DNA of 64,000 bases from Streptomyces monomycini. GTDB taxonomy: Bacteria; Actinomycetota; Actinomycetes; Streptomycetales; Streptomycetaceae. The stretch spans positions 39,302 to 103,301 of the forward strand of contig NZ_JAFIQY010000031.1 of assembly GCF_022271435.1 (NCBI RefSeq), read 5' to 3'. Numbering within the stretch: position 1 is the first letter of the stretch; each line of letters starts with the position of its first letter. The position numbers and the translations under genes are program-made. Below the pieces are notes generated by a model, which saw only the letters and a list, made by a program, of their open reading frames with translations, did no database searches and was not told where the DNA came from. This document shows, piece by piece, positions 24,914-33,542 of the stretch.

Positions 24914-25100
24914 TCCGCTCCGTACCGGCCCCGTCCCGTACCGGCTCCGTCCCGCCTGTGCGGACCGCCCCGCGCGAGACGGCCCCACCGGACACCGACC
25001 CGCCCGGCCCTGGCTGCCCCGTCCCCTCTTCCGTCCCCGTTCCCGTCCCCCTTCCCGCCTCCGCCCCCGCCCGCACCGATCCCGACGAGGTCCCGCACCC
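24914..25100 (+). other. Intergenic stretch with repeats and a polypyrimidine tract
   Basis: Two 16-bp copies of CGTACCGGCNCCGTCC lie at 24921-24936 and 24937-24952. A nearly pure C/T tract covers about 25016-25070. A 48-codon frame from a GTG at 24958 encodes a Pro/Val-rich peptide whose TGA overlaps the CpaB ATG (ATGA), like true overlaps elsewhere in the operon. It has no clear ribosome-binding site, so I do not call it a gene. Confidence 0.4.
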
Positions 25101-25823
25101 ATGAACTCACGCCAGCGCCGCGGAGTGATCCTGCTGCTCCTGTCGGTCCTCTGCGCGCTCGGCGCGTTCGTCGGCGTGCTGTCGGTGATACGCACCGTGG
25201 AGTCCAAGGTCGGCCCCGAGCGCACCGCGTATCGGCTGAAAACGGACGTGGCCGCCTATCAGACGCTCGATCCCGGCCAGTTCGAGAAGGTGGAGATACC
25301 GGAGCGCTGGCTGCCGTCCACCGCTGTCAGGGACCTGGCCCGGGTCCGCGGGAAGATCGCCGTGACACCGCTGCACAAGGGCTCGCTCCTCCAGGACGAC
25401 ATGGTCGTCGACCGCCCCGCGCTCAAGCCGGGGCAGCAGGAGATCGCCATCATGATCGACGCGGCCACCGGCGTGGCCGGGAAGATCAACCCCGGGGCCC
25501 GGGTGAACATCTACGCCACCTTCGAGGGCAAACGCTCCCAGGACCGGCCCGTATCCAAGGTGATCGTGGCGAACGCCCAGGTCATCGACCGGGGCAAGCT
25601 CACCCCGCTGGAGCACAAGGACCCCGGTGACACCCGTTCCTCCAGCACCCGCCGCGCCACCGACGCCGTACCGATCACCTTCGCGCTGAGCACCCAGGAC
25701 GCCCAGCGCGTCGCCTACGCGGAGTCCTTCGCCACCCACGTACGGCTCGCCCTCGTCGCCCCCGGCACCGAGGCCGACATCCCGCCCACGGAGCGCACCT
25801 ACACGCTCGACGGCGACAAATGA
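25101..25823 (+). CDS. cpaB: CpaB/RcpC-like pilus assembly protein (SAF domain)
   Basis: The 240-residue protein has one N-terminal membrane segment (about residues 9-31) and a SAF domain (about 45-105, with LKTDVAAYQTLDPGQFEKVEIPERWLP). The RcpC region continues with PGQQEIAIMIDAATGVAGKINPGARVNIYATF. In Tad systems CpaB is an envelope component of the pilus machine. The ATG at 25101 lacks a good ribosome-binding site. The neighbouring genes 3' are all Tad components. Confidence 0.85.
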   Translation: MNSRQRRGVILLLLSVLCALGAFVGVLSVIRTVESKVGPERTAYRLKTDVAAYQTLDPGQFEKVEIPERWLPSTAVRDLARVRGKIAVTPLHKGSLLQDDMVVDRPALKPGQQEIAIMIDAATGVAGKINPGARVNIYATFEGKRSQDRPVSKVIVANAQVIDRGKLTPLEHKDPGDTRSSSTRRATDAVPITFALSTQDAQRVAYAESFATHVRLALVAPGTEADIPPTERTYTLDGDK

Positions 25824-25836
25824 CCCGGAGGCCCTG

Positions 25837-27231
25837 GTGACCATCCGCATCCTCCCGGCGGTCGGCGAACCCGACGCCGCACGTGCCGTGTCGTCGCTGC
25901 TCAGCCAGTTGCCGGGCGCCGAGCCCGGGCCGCCGGTCACCGACTCCACCGCCCTGCTCAACGCGCTCGACCAGGCCGTGTCCCGGGCCACCGCCGGCTC
26001 CCCGGACCGGCCGGGGCCGCCGTCCGCGGTGGACGAGCTGCCCGAGGTCGTCCTCGTCCACGAGCGCATCGGCCCGGTGCCCGCGCTGGAGCTGATCCGC
26101 GACATCGCGCTGCGCTTCCCCGCCGTCGGCGTCGTACTGATCACCACCGACGCGGGCCCGGCCCTGTTCGCCGCCGCCATGGACGCGGGCGCGCGCGGCA
26201 TCGTCGGCCTGCCGCTCGGCTACGACGAACTGTCGGCCCGGGTGCAGGCCGCGGCCCAGTGGGCCGCCGGGGTACGAGTGCACCTGGGCGGCGGACAGGA
26301 AGCAGCGTTCGGCCCGGCGGGCACGCTCGTCACCGTCACCGGGGCCAAGGGCGGTGTCGGTACGACGGTCACCGCCGTGCAGCTCGCGCTCGCCGCGCGC
26401 GCTGCCGGACGTAGCGTCGCGCTGGTGGACATGGACCTTCAGTCCGGCGACGTGGCCTCCTACCTGGACGTCCAGTTCCGCCGTTCGATCGTCGACCTCG
26501 CCGGTATCCAGGACATCTCCGTACGCGTCCTCCAGGACGCCGTGCACGCCCACCACACCGGCCTGGGCCTGCTGCTGGCGCCGGAGGAGGGGGAGCGCGG
26601 CGAGGAGGTGGACGACCGGGCCGCCCGTACGGTCCTGGCGGCGCTGCGCTCGCGCTACGAGCTGGTGGTGGTGGACTGCGGCTCCCAGATGCAGTCCGCC
26701 AACGCCGCCGCCGTCGAACTCTCCGACACGGCCCTGCTCGTGACGACACCGGACGTGATCTGTGTACGGGCCGCCAAGCGCCTCGTACGGCTGTGGGACC
26801 GGCTTCAGATCCGCAAGGCGGAGGACACCACGACCGTCGTCAACCGCCTCACCCGTAACACCGAGATCCAGCCGCCGCTGGTCGGCAAGGCCACCGGCAC
26901 CCGGGTCGCCCGCACGCCTGTACCGGCCGCCTTCAAGGAACTCCAGCCGTACGTCGACGCCGGCCGGATGCAGGACCTGGACGCCCGGTCCGCGGTCCGG
27001 CAGGCGCTCTGGGCGCTGGCCGGTGAGCTGGGCCTGGTCGACGGGCCGGCCGCGGCCCGGCAGGGGCGGGGCAGCCACCGCGCCCGTACGCCGCTGACCG
27101 GGCGGCGGCGCAAGGCGCTGACGGCCGGGACCGCCGCCGGGGAGCCGGGGATGCCGGGGGTGCCGGGCGCCCAGGGCGCCCCGAGGGCCGCGGGGGCCTT
27201 CGGCCCGGCCGGCCCGTACGAGGAGGGCTGA
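25837..27231 (+). CDS. tadZ: TadZ/CpaE-like ATPase
   Basis: The 464-residue protein has an N-terminal degenerate receiver-like domain (about residues 1-150) and a MinD/ParA-type ATPase. The deviant Walker A is GAKGGVGTT (169-177) and the switch motif is VALVDMDLQSGDVASYLDV. The VVDCGSQMQSANAAAVELSDTALLVTTPD segment lies near 280. TadZ proteins mark the pole or site where the Tad pilus is assembled. A Gly/Ala/Pro-rich tail of about 50 residues follows. The GTG at 25837 has CGGAGG upstream and lies 13 bp after the cpaB stop. Confidence 0.87.
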   Translation: MTIRILPAVGEPDAARAVSSLLSQLPGAEPGPPVTDSTALLNALDQAVSRATAGSPDRPGPPSAVDELPEVVLVHERIGPVPALELIRDIALRFPAVGVVLITTDAGPALFAAAMDAGARGIVGLPLGYDELSARVQAAAQWAAGVRVHLGGGQEAAFGPAGTLVTVTGAKGGVGTTVTAVQLALAARAAGRSVALVDMDLQSGDVASYLDVQFRRSIVDLAGIQDISVRVLQDAVHAHHTGLGLLLAPEEGERGEEVDDRAARTVLAALRSRYELVVVDCGSQMQSANAAAVELSDTALLVTTPDVICVRAAKRLVRLWDRLQIRKAEDTTTVVNRLTRNTEIQPPLVGKATGTRVARTPVPAAFKELQPYVDAGRMQDLDARSAVRQALWALAGELGLVDGPAAARQGRGSHRARTPLTGRRRKALTAGTAAGEPGMPGVPGAQGAPRAAGAFGPAGPYEEG

Positions 27232-27234
27232 GGG

Positions 27235-27333
27235 ATGCGCCGCTTCCGGGTGGGCGACGGCCGAGGAATGCGCCGGTTCCGGCTGGGTGACGGCCGAGGG
27301 ACGCGCCGGTCCCGGCTGGGCGACGACCGCGGC
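27235..27333 (+). repeat. Three 33-bp in-frame tandem repeats in a tadE-like gene
   Basis: Copies at 27235-27267, 27268-27300 and 27301-27333 differ at a few positions, and the last grades into the normal DDRGQVSVE junction. The expansion lengthens only the cytoplasmic basic leader. Confidence 0.9.
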
Positions 27334-27684
27334 CAGGTCTCCGTCGAACTCCTCGGACTGGCTCCGCTGATCCTGGCCGTCCTCGTCCTGCTCTGGCAGT
27401 TCGTGCTCGTCGGCTACACGTTCACGCTCGCCGCCAACTCGGCCGACAAGGGTGCCCGGGCGGGCACCGCGACCGAGACGGGCGGTCCGGCCGCGTGCGA
27501 GGCGGCCGCCAGGAAGGACCTGCCCGGCGCGTGGGCGGGCGATGCCGAGATCTCGTGCGCTCCCGAGGGCGGCCTGTGGAAGGCCCGGGTGGGCCTCCAG
27601 GTGCCGTTGCTCTTCCCCGGCGCGGTGAACTTCCCGGGGCGCGTCGTGGGCACGGCGGGCGCGGCGGAGGAGGAGGGGGCGTGA
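27235..27684 (+). CDS. tadE: TadE-like minor pilin with triplicated basic N-terminus
   Basis: The 149-residue protein has the TadE signature DRGQVSVELLGLAPLILAVLVLLWQF around residues 31-55, where a basic segment and conserved E precede the membrane helix, then an extracellular domain with two cysteines. The N-terminus is odd: an 11-residue unit RRFRLGDGRG-x occurs three times, encoded by three 33-bp repeats (27235-27333). The ATG at 27268, which opens the second repeat, is an alternative start. It begins 3 bp after tadZ and overlaps the next TadE gene by GTGA. Confidence 0.8.
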   Translation: MRRFRVGDGRGMRRFRLGDGRGTRRSRLGDDRGQVSVELLGLAPLILAVLVLLWQFVLVGYTFTLAANSADKGARAGTATETGGPAACEAAARKDLPGAWAGDAEISCAPEGGLWKARVGLQVPLLFPGAVNFPGRVVGTAGAAEEEGA

Positions 27685-28106
27685 CGACGACGGTGCGCAT
27701 CCGGGGACCGCGAAGGCCGCGCCGCCGACGCGACGACCGCGGCCAGGTCTCCGTCGAATTCCTCGGCTTCCTGCCGATCCTGCTGGTCCTCGCCCTCGCC
27801 GTGGTCCAGCTCGGGCTGGCCGCGTACGCCGTCCAGCAGGCCGGTACGGGAGCGCGCGCCGCCGCCCGTACGGCCACCCTCGACGAGGCCGACCGGAAGA
27901 CGAGCCCGGAGGCGGCGGGCAAGGCGGCCATGAGCGGCTGGGTCGCCGCGGACGCCGACGTCCAGGCGGCCGAAGGCGGCGGCGAGGTCGAGGCGACCGC
28001 GACGGTCAAGATCCCCTCCGTCGTCCCCGGCGTCGACTTCGGGTCCGCCACCCGCCGTGCCGCCATGGCCCTGCCCGCCGAACCCGGAGGAAGCACCGCC
28101 CCATGA
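27681..28106 (+). CDS. Second TadE-like minor pilin
   Basis: The 141-residue protein has a basic leader (RIRGPRRPRRRRDDRGQVSVEF), one hydrophobic helix at about residues 26-48, and a small secreted domain lacking cysteines. It is paralogous to the preceding gene, sharing DDRGQVSVE. The start GTG overlaps the previous stop (GTGA) after a strong GGAGGAGG sequence. Its stop overlaps tadA by ATGA. It probably forms part of the pilus tip or adhesive fibre. Confidence 0.82.
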   Translation: MTTTVRIRGPRRPRRRRDDRGQVSVEFLGFLPILLVLALAVVQLGLAAYAVQQAGTGARAAARTATLDEADRKTSPEAAGKAAMSGWVAADADVQAAEGGGEVEATATVKIPSVVPGVDFGSATRRAAMALPAEPGGSTAP

Positions 28107-29440
28107 GTCTCAAAGCCCGTATCACCGCGCCGGAGGCTCCCCCGGCGGGCCGGGAGGACGGCCACCTCGTCGCGGTCTACCGCGCCAAGCTGCTGGAGGA
28201 GATCGACCTCGCCGAGATGTCGGCGCTCGCCGCGGCCGAGCGCCGTACCCGGCTGGAGCGCGTCCTCGGCCACATCATCAGCCGCGAGGGCCCGGTCCTG
28301 TCCACCGCCGAACGCGCCCAGCTCATCCGCCGCGTGGTGGACGAGGCGCTCGGCCTCGGCGTCCTGGAACCGCTGCTCGAAGACGCCTCGGTCACCGAGA
28401 TCATGGTCAACGGACCCGACCAGGTGTACGTCGAGCGGCACGGCCGGGTGGAGCTGGTCCCCGTCCGCTTCGCCTCCCACGAACAGCTCATGCAGACGAT
28501 CGAACGCATCGTCTCCACCGTCAACCGCCGGGTGGACGAGTCCAACCCGATGGTCGACGCGCGGCTGCCCTCCGGGGAGCGCGTCAACGTCATCATCCCG
28601 CCGCTCGCCCTGAACGGCGCCACCCTCACCATCCGCCGCTTCCCCCGCGCCTACACGCTGCCCGAACTGATCGGCATGGGCACGCTCGACGACCAGATGG
28701 TGATGCTGCTCGCCGGGCTGGTCCGGGCCAAGTTCAACGTCGTCGTCTCCGGGCCCACCGGCGCCGGCAAGACGACCCTGCTCAACGCCCTGTCCGGCCT
28801 CATCCCCGAGGGCGAGCGGATCATCACCGTCGAGGACGCCGCCGAACTCCAGCTCCAGCAGGCCCATGTGATCCGGCTGGAGTCCCGGCCGCCCAACGTG
28901 GAGGGCAAGGGCCGGATCACCATCCGCGACCTCGTACGCAACTCCCTGCGCATGCGCCCCGACCGCATCATCGTCGGCGAGGTCCGCGGCGGCGAGACCC
29001 TCGACATGCTCCAGGCGATGTCCACCGGCCACGACGGCTCGCTCGCCACCGTGCACGCCAACAGCGCCGAGGACGCGCTGATGCGGCTCCAGACACTCGC
29101 CTCCATGTCCGACGTGAAAGTGCCCTTCGAGGCGCTGCGGGACCAGATCAACAGTGCCGTGGACTGCATCGTCCAGATCACCCGGCACGCCGACGGCTCC
29201 CGCCGCATCGGCGAGATCGCCATCCTCGACTCGCACGGCCACGCCGACTACCGCCTCGCCACCGTCTGCCGCTTCGAGGCCGAGCCGAGCGGCGCCGACC
29301 GCACCGTACGCGGCCGCTTCCGCTACCACCCGCTGCCGCGCCGCGTCGCCGAACGCCTCTACCTCGCCGACGAACCCGTACCCCCGGCCTTCGGCGTCGC
29401 GGCCACCGACGACCGACTCGCCACCCGAGAAGCCTCGTAA
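28103..29440 (+). CDS. tadA: TadA/CpaF-family pilus assembly ATPase
   Basis: The 445-residue secretion ATPase powers pilin polymerisation. Walker A is GPTGAGKTTL at residues 217-226, the Asp box is in IITVEDAAELQL near 250, Walker B is RMRPDRIIVGEVRGGETLDML near 290, and the His box is TGHDGSLATVHANS near 310. The N-terminal domain contains GPVLSTAERAQLI and EDASVTEIMVNGPDQVYVE, typical of CpaF. The start overlaps the TadE-like stop (ATGA), with CGGAGGAAG upstream. Confidence 0.96.
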   Translation: MSLKARITAPEAPPAGREDGHLVAVYRAKLLEEIDLAEMSALAAAERRTRLERVLGHIISREGPVLSTAERAQLIRRVVDEALGLGVLEPLLEDASVTEIMVNGPDQVYVERHGRVELVPVRFASHEQLMQTIERIVSTVNRRVDESNPMVDARLPSGERVNVIIPPLALNGATLTIRRFPRAYTLPELIGMGTLDDQMVMLLAGLVRAKFNVVVSGPTGAGKTTLLNALSGLIPEGERIITVEDAAELQLQQAHVIRLESRPPNVEGKGRITIRDLVRNSLRMRPDRIIVGEVRGGETLDMLQAMSTGHDGSLATVHANSAEDALMRLQTLASMSDVKVPFEALRDQINSAVDCIVQITRHADGSRRIGEIAILDSHGHADYRLATVCRFEAEPSGADRTVRGRFRYHPLPRRVAERLYLADEPVPPAFGVAATDDRLATREAS

Positions 29441-29491
29441 CCACGCGTCACACCTCGTAGCGGCACACCCACGGAGGACGGACCCGCGCCC

Positions 29492-30436
29492 ATGCCCCTG
29501 GACGACATCGCCCTGCTCACCCTCGGCGTCACCCTGCTCTGCGCGGTGCTGGCCGTCGTGGGCCTGCGGCTGTACGCGACCGGACGCGAGCGGCACCGGG
29601 CCCTCGTCGACCGGCTCTCCGACGACCACGGCCTGCCCCGGCCCGGCCACGGCCGCCGCTTCGCCGCCGCCGACCGCCGGCTGCGCGCCACCCGGCTCGG
29701 ACGCGGCCTGGAACGGCGGCTGGCCGCCACCGGCCTGGACGTGACCCCCGGCGAGTTCTTCATCGGCCTGCTCGCCGTGGTCGCCGGGGTCTGGATCGTC
29801 GCGCAGGCGGTACTGGCGCCCTTCTTCGGCCCCATCGCGGCCCTGGCGGCCGTCTGGTCCGCGTACGCCTTCCTCAACTGGCAGCGGCAGAAACGTATCG
29901 AGCGGTTCATCAACCAGCTGCCCGAGCTGTCCCGCATCCTCGCCAACGCCACCCAGGCCGGGCTGGCGCTGCGGACGGCCCTGGGCATGGCCGCCGAGGA
30001 ACTGGAGGCGCCCGCCGGGGAGGAACTGGCCAAGGTCTCCGACAAGCTGGCCGTCGGCCACTCCCTCGACGAGGCCCTGGACGAGCTCGCCGACCGCCTG
30101 CCCTCGCGCGAACTCGTCGTGCTCGTCACCACCCTGGTGCTGTCCAACCGCGCGGGCGGCACGGTCGTCGGCTCGCTGCGCAACCTCACCAAGACCCTGG
30201 AGGAGCGCAAGGAGACCCGGCGCGAGGTGCGCACCCAGCTCTCCCAGGTCGTCGTCACGGCGTACGTCGTGCCGTTCCTCGGCCTGGGCACGCTGCTGCT
30301 GATGAACCGCATCGCGCCCGGGGCCATCGACCGGATGACGGCCACCTTCCTGGGCCAGGCCGCGGTGGTCGTCGCCTTCGTGCTGTACGCCGCCGGCTTC
30401 TTCGTGATCCGCCGCATCTCCAAGATCGACATCTGA
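29492..30436 (+). CDS. tadB: TadB-like pilus inner-membrane protein
   Basis: The 314-residue T2SSF-domain protein has membrane segments near residues 5-25, 90-125, 255-277 and 288-305. The T2SSF core includes INQLPELSRILANATQAGLALRTAL (about 147-171) and HSLDEALDELADRLPSREL. It forms the membrane platform with TadC. The ATG at 29492 follows GGAGGACGG, 51 bp after the tadA stop. Confidence 0.92.
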   Translation: MPLDDIALLTLGVTLLCAVLAVVGLRLYATGRERHRALVDRLSDDHGLPRPGHGRRFAAADRRLRATRLGRGLERRLAATGLDVTPGEFFIGLLAVVAGVWIVAQAVLAPFFGPIAALAAVWSAYAFLNWQRQKRIERFINQLPELSRILANATQAGLALRTALGMAAEELEAPAGEELAKVSDKLAVGHSLDEALDELADRLPSRELVVLVTTLVLSNRAGGTVVGSLRNLTKTLEERKETRREVRTQLSQVVVTAYVVPFLGLGTLLLMNRIAPGAIDRMTATFLGQAAVVVAFVLYAAGFFVIRRISKIDI

Positions 30437-30492
30437 CGGCCCCCGGCCGGCCGCCGCCCCTGCCCCGGCCCCCACCTCGAAGGCACGACACC

Positions 30493-31395
30493 ATGGGAAT
30501 CGGAACGACCGGACTCCTCCTCGCCCTCGCGCTCGCCCTCTCCGTGGCGGGCATCTGCTACGGCGTCGCCCTCTACCGCCGCGAGGCCCGGCTGCCCCCG
30601 GACATCGCCGTCGCCCTGGAGGTCGGCGCGACCCGTACCACCGTCGTCGGATCGGCGGTGGACCGGGCGGGCATGCGGTACGCGCCCCTCGTCCTATGCC
30701 TGATGGGCGAGAAGCGGGTGGCCAAGGTGCGCAGACGCATCGATCGGGCGGGCAACCCCGGCGGCCTGACCGTGGACCGCTACGCCGCCCGCCGCGCGGT
30801 GTACGGCTTCCTCGGCTTCGGCGGCGCGCTCGTCATGCTGCTGCGCTCCCAGTACCTGCTCGCCCTCCTCCTGGTCGCCTTCGGCCTGTTCTGGAACGAG
30901 GTCGGCATCTGGGCCGCGATTCGCCAACGCAAGGACACCATCGAACGCACGTTGCCCGACTTCCTCGACGTCCTGGCCGTCGTGGTCAGCGCCGGGCTGG
31001 GCTTCCGGCAGGCCCTGGACCGGGTGGCCGACAAGTACGAAGGGCCCTGGGCCGACGAACTGCGCATCACCCTGCGGCAGCTGGACATGGGCGTCAGCCG
31101 CCGCGAGGCGTTCGAGGAACTGCGCAGACGCAACGACTCCGAGCAGGTCGCCCAGTTCGTCACCGCGCTCCAGCAGGGCGAGGAACTCGGCTCGCCGATC
31201 GTCGACACGCTCATCCAGATCGCCGACGACATGCGCCGCACCGACGCGCAGAACGCCCGGCGCCGCGCGGCCCGGGCGGTGCCCAAGGCGACCATGGTGG
31301 TCACCACGTTCATGGTCCCCGCCACGATGATCCTGCTCGTCGCGGGCTTCTTCCTCGGCTCCGGCACCGACTTCGGTTCGCTGATGGGCGACTGA
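30493..31395 (+). CDS. tadC: TadC-like pilus inner-membrane protein
   Basis: The 300-residue protein has a T2SSF domain: LPDFLDVLAVVVSAGLGFRQAL, then DELRITLRQLDMGVSRREAFEELR, and an ALQQGEELGSPI motif near residue 230. Hydrophobic segments lie at about 4-22, 95-135 and 272-290. It pairs with TadB as the Tad platform. The ATG at 30493 has GAAGG upstream. About 640 bp separates it from the pilin gene. Confidence 0.92.
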   Translation: MGIGTTGLLLALALALSVAGICYGVALYRREARLPPDIAVALEVGATRTTVVGSAVDRAGMRYAPLVLCLMGEKRVAKVRRRIDRAGNPGGLTVDRYAARRAVYGFLGFGGALVMLLRSQYLLALLLVAFGLFWNEVGIWAAIRQRKDTIERTLPDFLDVLAVVVSAGLGFRQALDRVADKYEGPWADELRITLRQLDMGVSRREAFEELRRRNDSEQVAQFVTALQQGEELGSPIVDTLIQIADDMRRTDAQNARRRAARAVPKATMVVTTFMVPATMILLVAGFFLGSGTDFGSLMGD

Positions 31396-32035
31396 CGCGC
31401 GCCGGGCGGGGCGGGCGGTACGTCAGGCGAACGGGTCAACTTCCGTACCTCCACGCCCCCTTACGCGTCTCGAAACGGCTCCTGTTGGGCAAACACCCTT
31501 CGCGTACGCAACGGTATGTGGGACAGTCGGCATCCATGTGTTCCCCGGCCCCGGCCGCACCGCCGGGCACACCGGGACGGGCGGCGACGGCGCCGCCGGC
31601 GAGGACGGGCGGGGGTGGGAAGGATGCCGTCGGACGGGACGGGCGCACCGGAGGAGTCGGCCGTACCAGAGGGTCCGGCTGTACCGGACGGTCCGGCCGC
31701 CTCCCTTGAGCCGGCCGTACCAGGAAAACCTCTCTTACCGGTTGAACCGGGAGATATTTCCGTCCGCCGCCACCGGCCGATGCTTCAACCCGCCCCCACG
31801 GGAAAGGAATGCGGTCGGGTGCCCTGTTCCGGGACCGGTGTTCCGGCGTACTTTTCTCGTGTCGCGAGCGTGCGTGTGCGTAGCGTGCTCACGTCCGGTG
31901 TACGCGTGTTCGGTGTGTGCCCGTACGGCTCTCGCCCGTACGGTGCCGCGCCGTACGCCGTGTACGCGCGGGGCGACACCACGGGGGCAGACCATCCGGA
32001 CCGGAGCGGCCCGGCCGCCCATGGAGGGGAACACG
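31396..32035 (+). promoter_or_regulatory. Long non-coding leader before the Flp pilin gene
   Basis: No credible gene is present in 640 bp. Repeated GTACGG/GTACCGG elements recur (about 31660-31745 and 31905-31970). Frames through it are Pro/Val-rich without a start or homology. Pilin genes are expressed far more than assembly genes, so a dedicated promoter here is likely; I could not place -35/-10 boxes with confidence. Confidence 0.4.
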
Positions 32036-32206
32036 ATGGCGAAGCGGTTGTGGGGAAAGGGCGACGACCGGGGACAGACCTCGATCGAGTACCTGGGCAT
32101 CATCGCCGTGGTCGTGGCGATCGTGCTCGTCCTGTCGACCACGGACTTCGGCAGTCAGATCGCGACGGCCATCTCCAACAAGATCTCCGAGGTCGTGGGG
32201 ATCTGA
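32036..32206 (+). CDS. flp: Flp-type major pilin prepilin
   Basis: The 56-residue prepilin has a short basic leader MAKRLWGKGDDRGQ, the processing and assembly motif TSIEYLGIIAVVVAIVLVL with the conserved glutamate, and a short hydrophilic tail DFGSQIATAISNKISEVVGI. Cleavage by a prepilin peptidase would precede the hydrophobic segment; the A24 peptidase gene at 41435 is the only candidate in this window. GGAGGGG lies 7 bp upstream of the ATG. The stop overlaps the next frame (CTGA). Confidence 0.93.
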   Translation: MAKRLWGKGDDRGQTSIEYLGIIAVVVAIVLVLSTTDFGSQIATAISNKISEVVGI

Positions 32207-32925
32207 CCCGGGCGGCCTCCCGCCGCCGGAACGGGGACGCCGGCCAGGCGTTTCCCCTGTACATCGTGGCCGTGGCCGGCCTGCTCCTGCTCGCCTTCGC
32301 GTTCTTCGCGGTCGGGCAGGCCGCCGCGACGCGCAACTCCGCGCAGACCGCGGCCGACGCGGCCGCGCTGGCCGCCGGGCAGAAGTACCGGGACCAGCTG
32401 AGCACGGAACTCCTCGACGCGATCCGTACGGGCGCGCCCTGGCGGGACCTCCTGGGCGGCCGCGGCGTTCCCGGGGCCGAGGCGTGCGCCAACGCCCAGT
32501 GGTTCGCGGGCCGCAACGACGCCGACGCGACGTGCACGGCCGGCTCCTACCCCACGTCGTTCGCCGTCGAGGCCGGCACCCGTAAGACCGTGGGCCGTTC
32601 GGTGATCCCCGGCACCGAGAACACGCACGCTTCGGCGCGGGCCAGGGCGGTGGTCGAACCGCGCTGCACACCGGGGCCGGAGCCGGAGCCGACACCGGCG
32701 CCGGGGGGCGACGGGCCTGGTCAGGACGACGGCAGCGATCCACCCGCCGACGACCGACCCACCGATGACCCGCCCGGCGGCGATGCACCTGCCAACGACC
32801 CGCCCCCCGGTCCCCCCACCGTGAACCTCACCTGCGAGGACGGCAAGGAGTGGACCGTCGACCCGGCCGACCCCCGCGACCTGCCCGAAGCCGCCGACCT
32901 GTTCTCCGTACGCCTTGCCGAATGA
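32203..32925 (+). CDS. TadG/TadE-like pilus protein with apparent CTG start
   Basis: The 240-residue frame has a basic leader (RAASRRRNGDAGQAFPLYIV), one helix at about residues 19-40 and the family-typical NSAQTAADAAALAAGQKYRDQL. A secreted domain and a Pro/Asp/Gly-rich linker follow (residues 150-210), then a terminal TCEDGKEWTVDPADP segment. The frame has no ATG, GTG or TTG before the membrane helix. The only sensible start is the CTG at 32203, which overlaps the pilin stop as CTGA, like the ATGA junctions elsewhere in this operon. Weak GTGGGGA lies upstream. Start confidence is low; the gene itself is sound. Confidence 0.75.
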   Translation: MTRAASRRRNGDAGQAFPLYIVAVAGLLLLAFAFFAVGQAAATRNSAQTAADAAALAAGQKYRDQLSTELLDAIRTGAPWRDLLGGRGVPGAEACANAQWFAGRNDADATCTAGSYPTSFAVEAGTRKTVGRSVIPGTENTHASARARAVVEPRCTPGPEPEPTPAPGGDGPGQDDGSDPPADDRPTDDPPGGDAPANDPPPGPPTVNLTCEDGKEWTVDPADPRDLPEAADLFSVRLAE

Positions 32926-32957
32926 CCAGCCGACGACGAGCAGAGGGAATCGCATCC

Positions 32958-33539
32958 ATGGACACTGGGCGCCCTTCGAAGGCCACCAGGAGAGTCGCCG
33001 CCGCGGCGATCGCCGCGGCCCTCCCTCTCGTCGTCGGCGGCTGCGGCGGGGAGGGCGGCGGCAGCGGCGCGGCCGACGGCAAGCCGTCCGCGCGGGCCTC
33101 CGCCCCGAAGGACACCGGGCGCGGTACCCCGGCCGCCGACTCCCGGCAGGCCATCGGCGAGGTGAAGGGGGCGGACGGGGTGGTCGTCACCCTGCACTCC
33201 GCCGTCCGGGACACCGGCGGCTTCGTCACGGTCAGCGGCACCGTCACCAACAACGGCAGCAAGATCTTCAACGCGATCAACTGGCGCTCCAACGAGACCG
33301 GCATGCGCTCCCGCTCCTCGGTCTCCGGCGCCACCCTGGTCGACAAGGCCGGCAAGAAGCGCTACCTGGTGCTGCGGGACACCGAGGGCGAGTGTCTGTG
33401 CACCACCGGGCTGAGCGGCCTGAAACCGGGCGAGAGCCGGCCCGTCTTCGCGCAGTTCCCGGCCCCGCCCGCGAAGGTGACCGAGGTCGACTTCCAGCTG
33501 CCGACCATGCCGCCCGCCACCGTCTCGATCTCGGACTGA
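32958..33539 (+). CDS. Secreted lipoprotein of the pilus locus
   Basis: The 193-residue protein has a lipoprotein signal (SKATRRVAAAAIAAALPLVVGGC, lipidation at C29), a Gly/Ser linker, and an immunoglobulin-like beta domain with FVTVSGTVTNNGSKIFNAINW. It resembles DUF4352-type extracellular proteins. The ATG at 32958 has AGAGGG upstream; an earlier in-frame ATG at 32922 overlaps the preceding stop (ATGA) but makes an overlong leader. It is followed 3 bp later by the OmpA-like gene, so the two are probably co-expressed and act together at the cell surface. Confidence 0.8.
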   Translation: MDTGRPSKATRRVAAAAIAAALPLVVGGCGGEGGGSGAADGKPSARASAPKDTGRGTPAADSRQAIGEVKGADGVVVTLHSAVRDTGGFVTVSGTVTNNGSKIFNAINWRSNETGMRSRSSVSGATLVDKAGKKRYLVLRDTEGECLCTTGLSGLKPGESRPVFAQFPAPPAKVTEVDFQLPTMPPATVSISD

Positions 33540-33542
33540 CCC

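Noticed and set aside
27422..30475. A 1017-codon open frame on the minus strand across the Tad genes
   Set aside because: It is antisense to tadE, tadA and tadB, which have clear family motifs; long antisense frames are expected in DNA with G/C-rich third positions.
31516..32202. Long frame leading into the TadG-like gene from upstream of the pilin
   Set aside because: It runs through the non-coding leader and across flp in another frame with Pro/Val-rich repeats; the family N-terminus begins only at about 32203.
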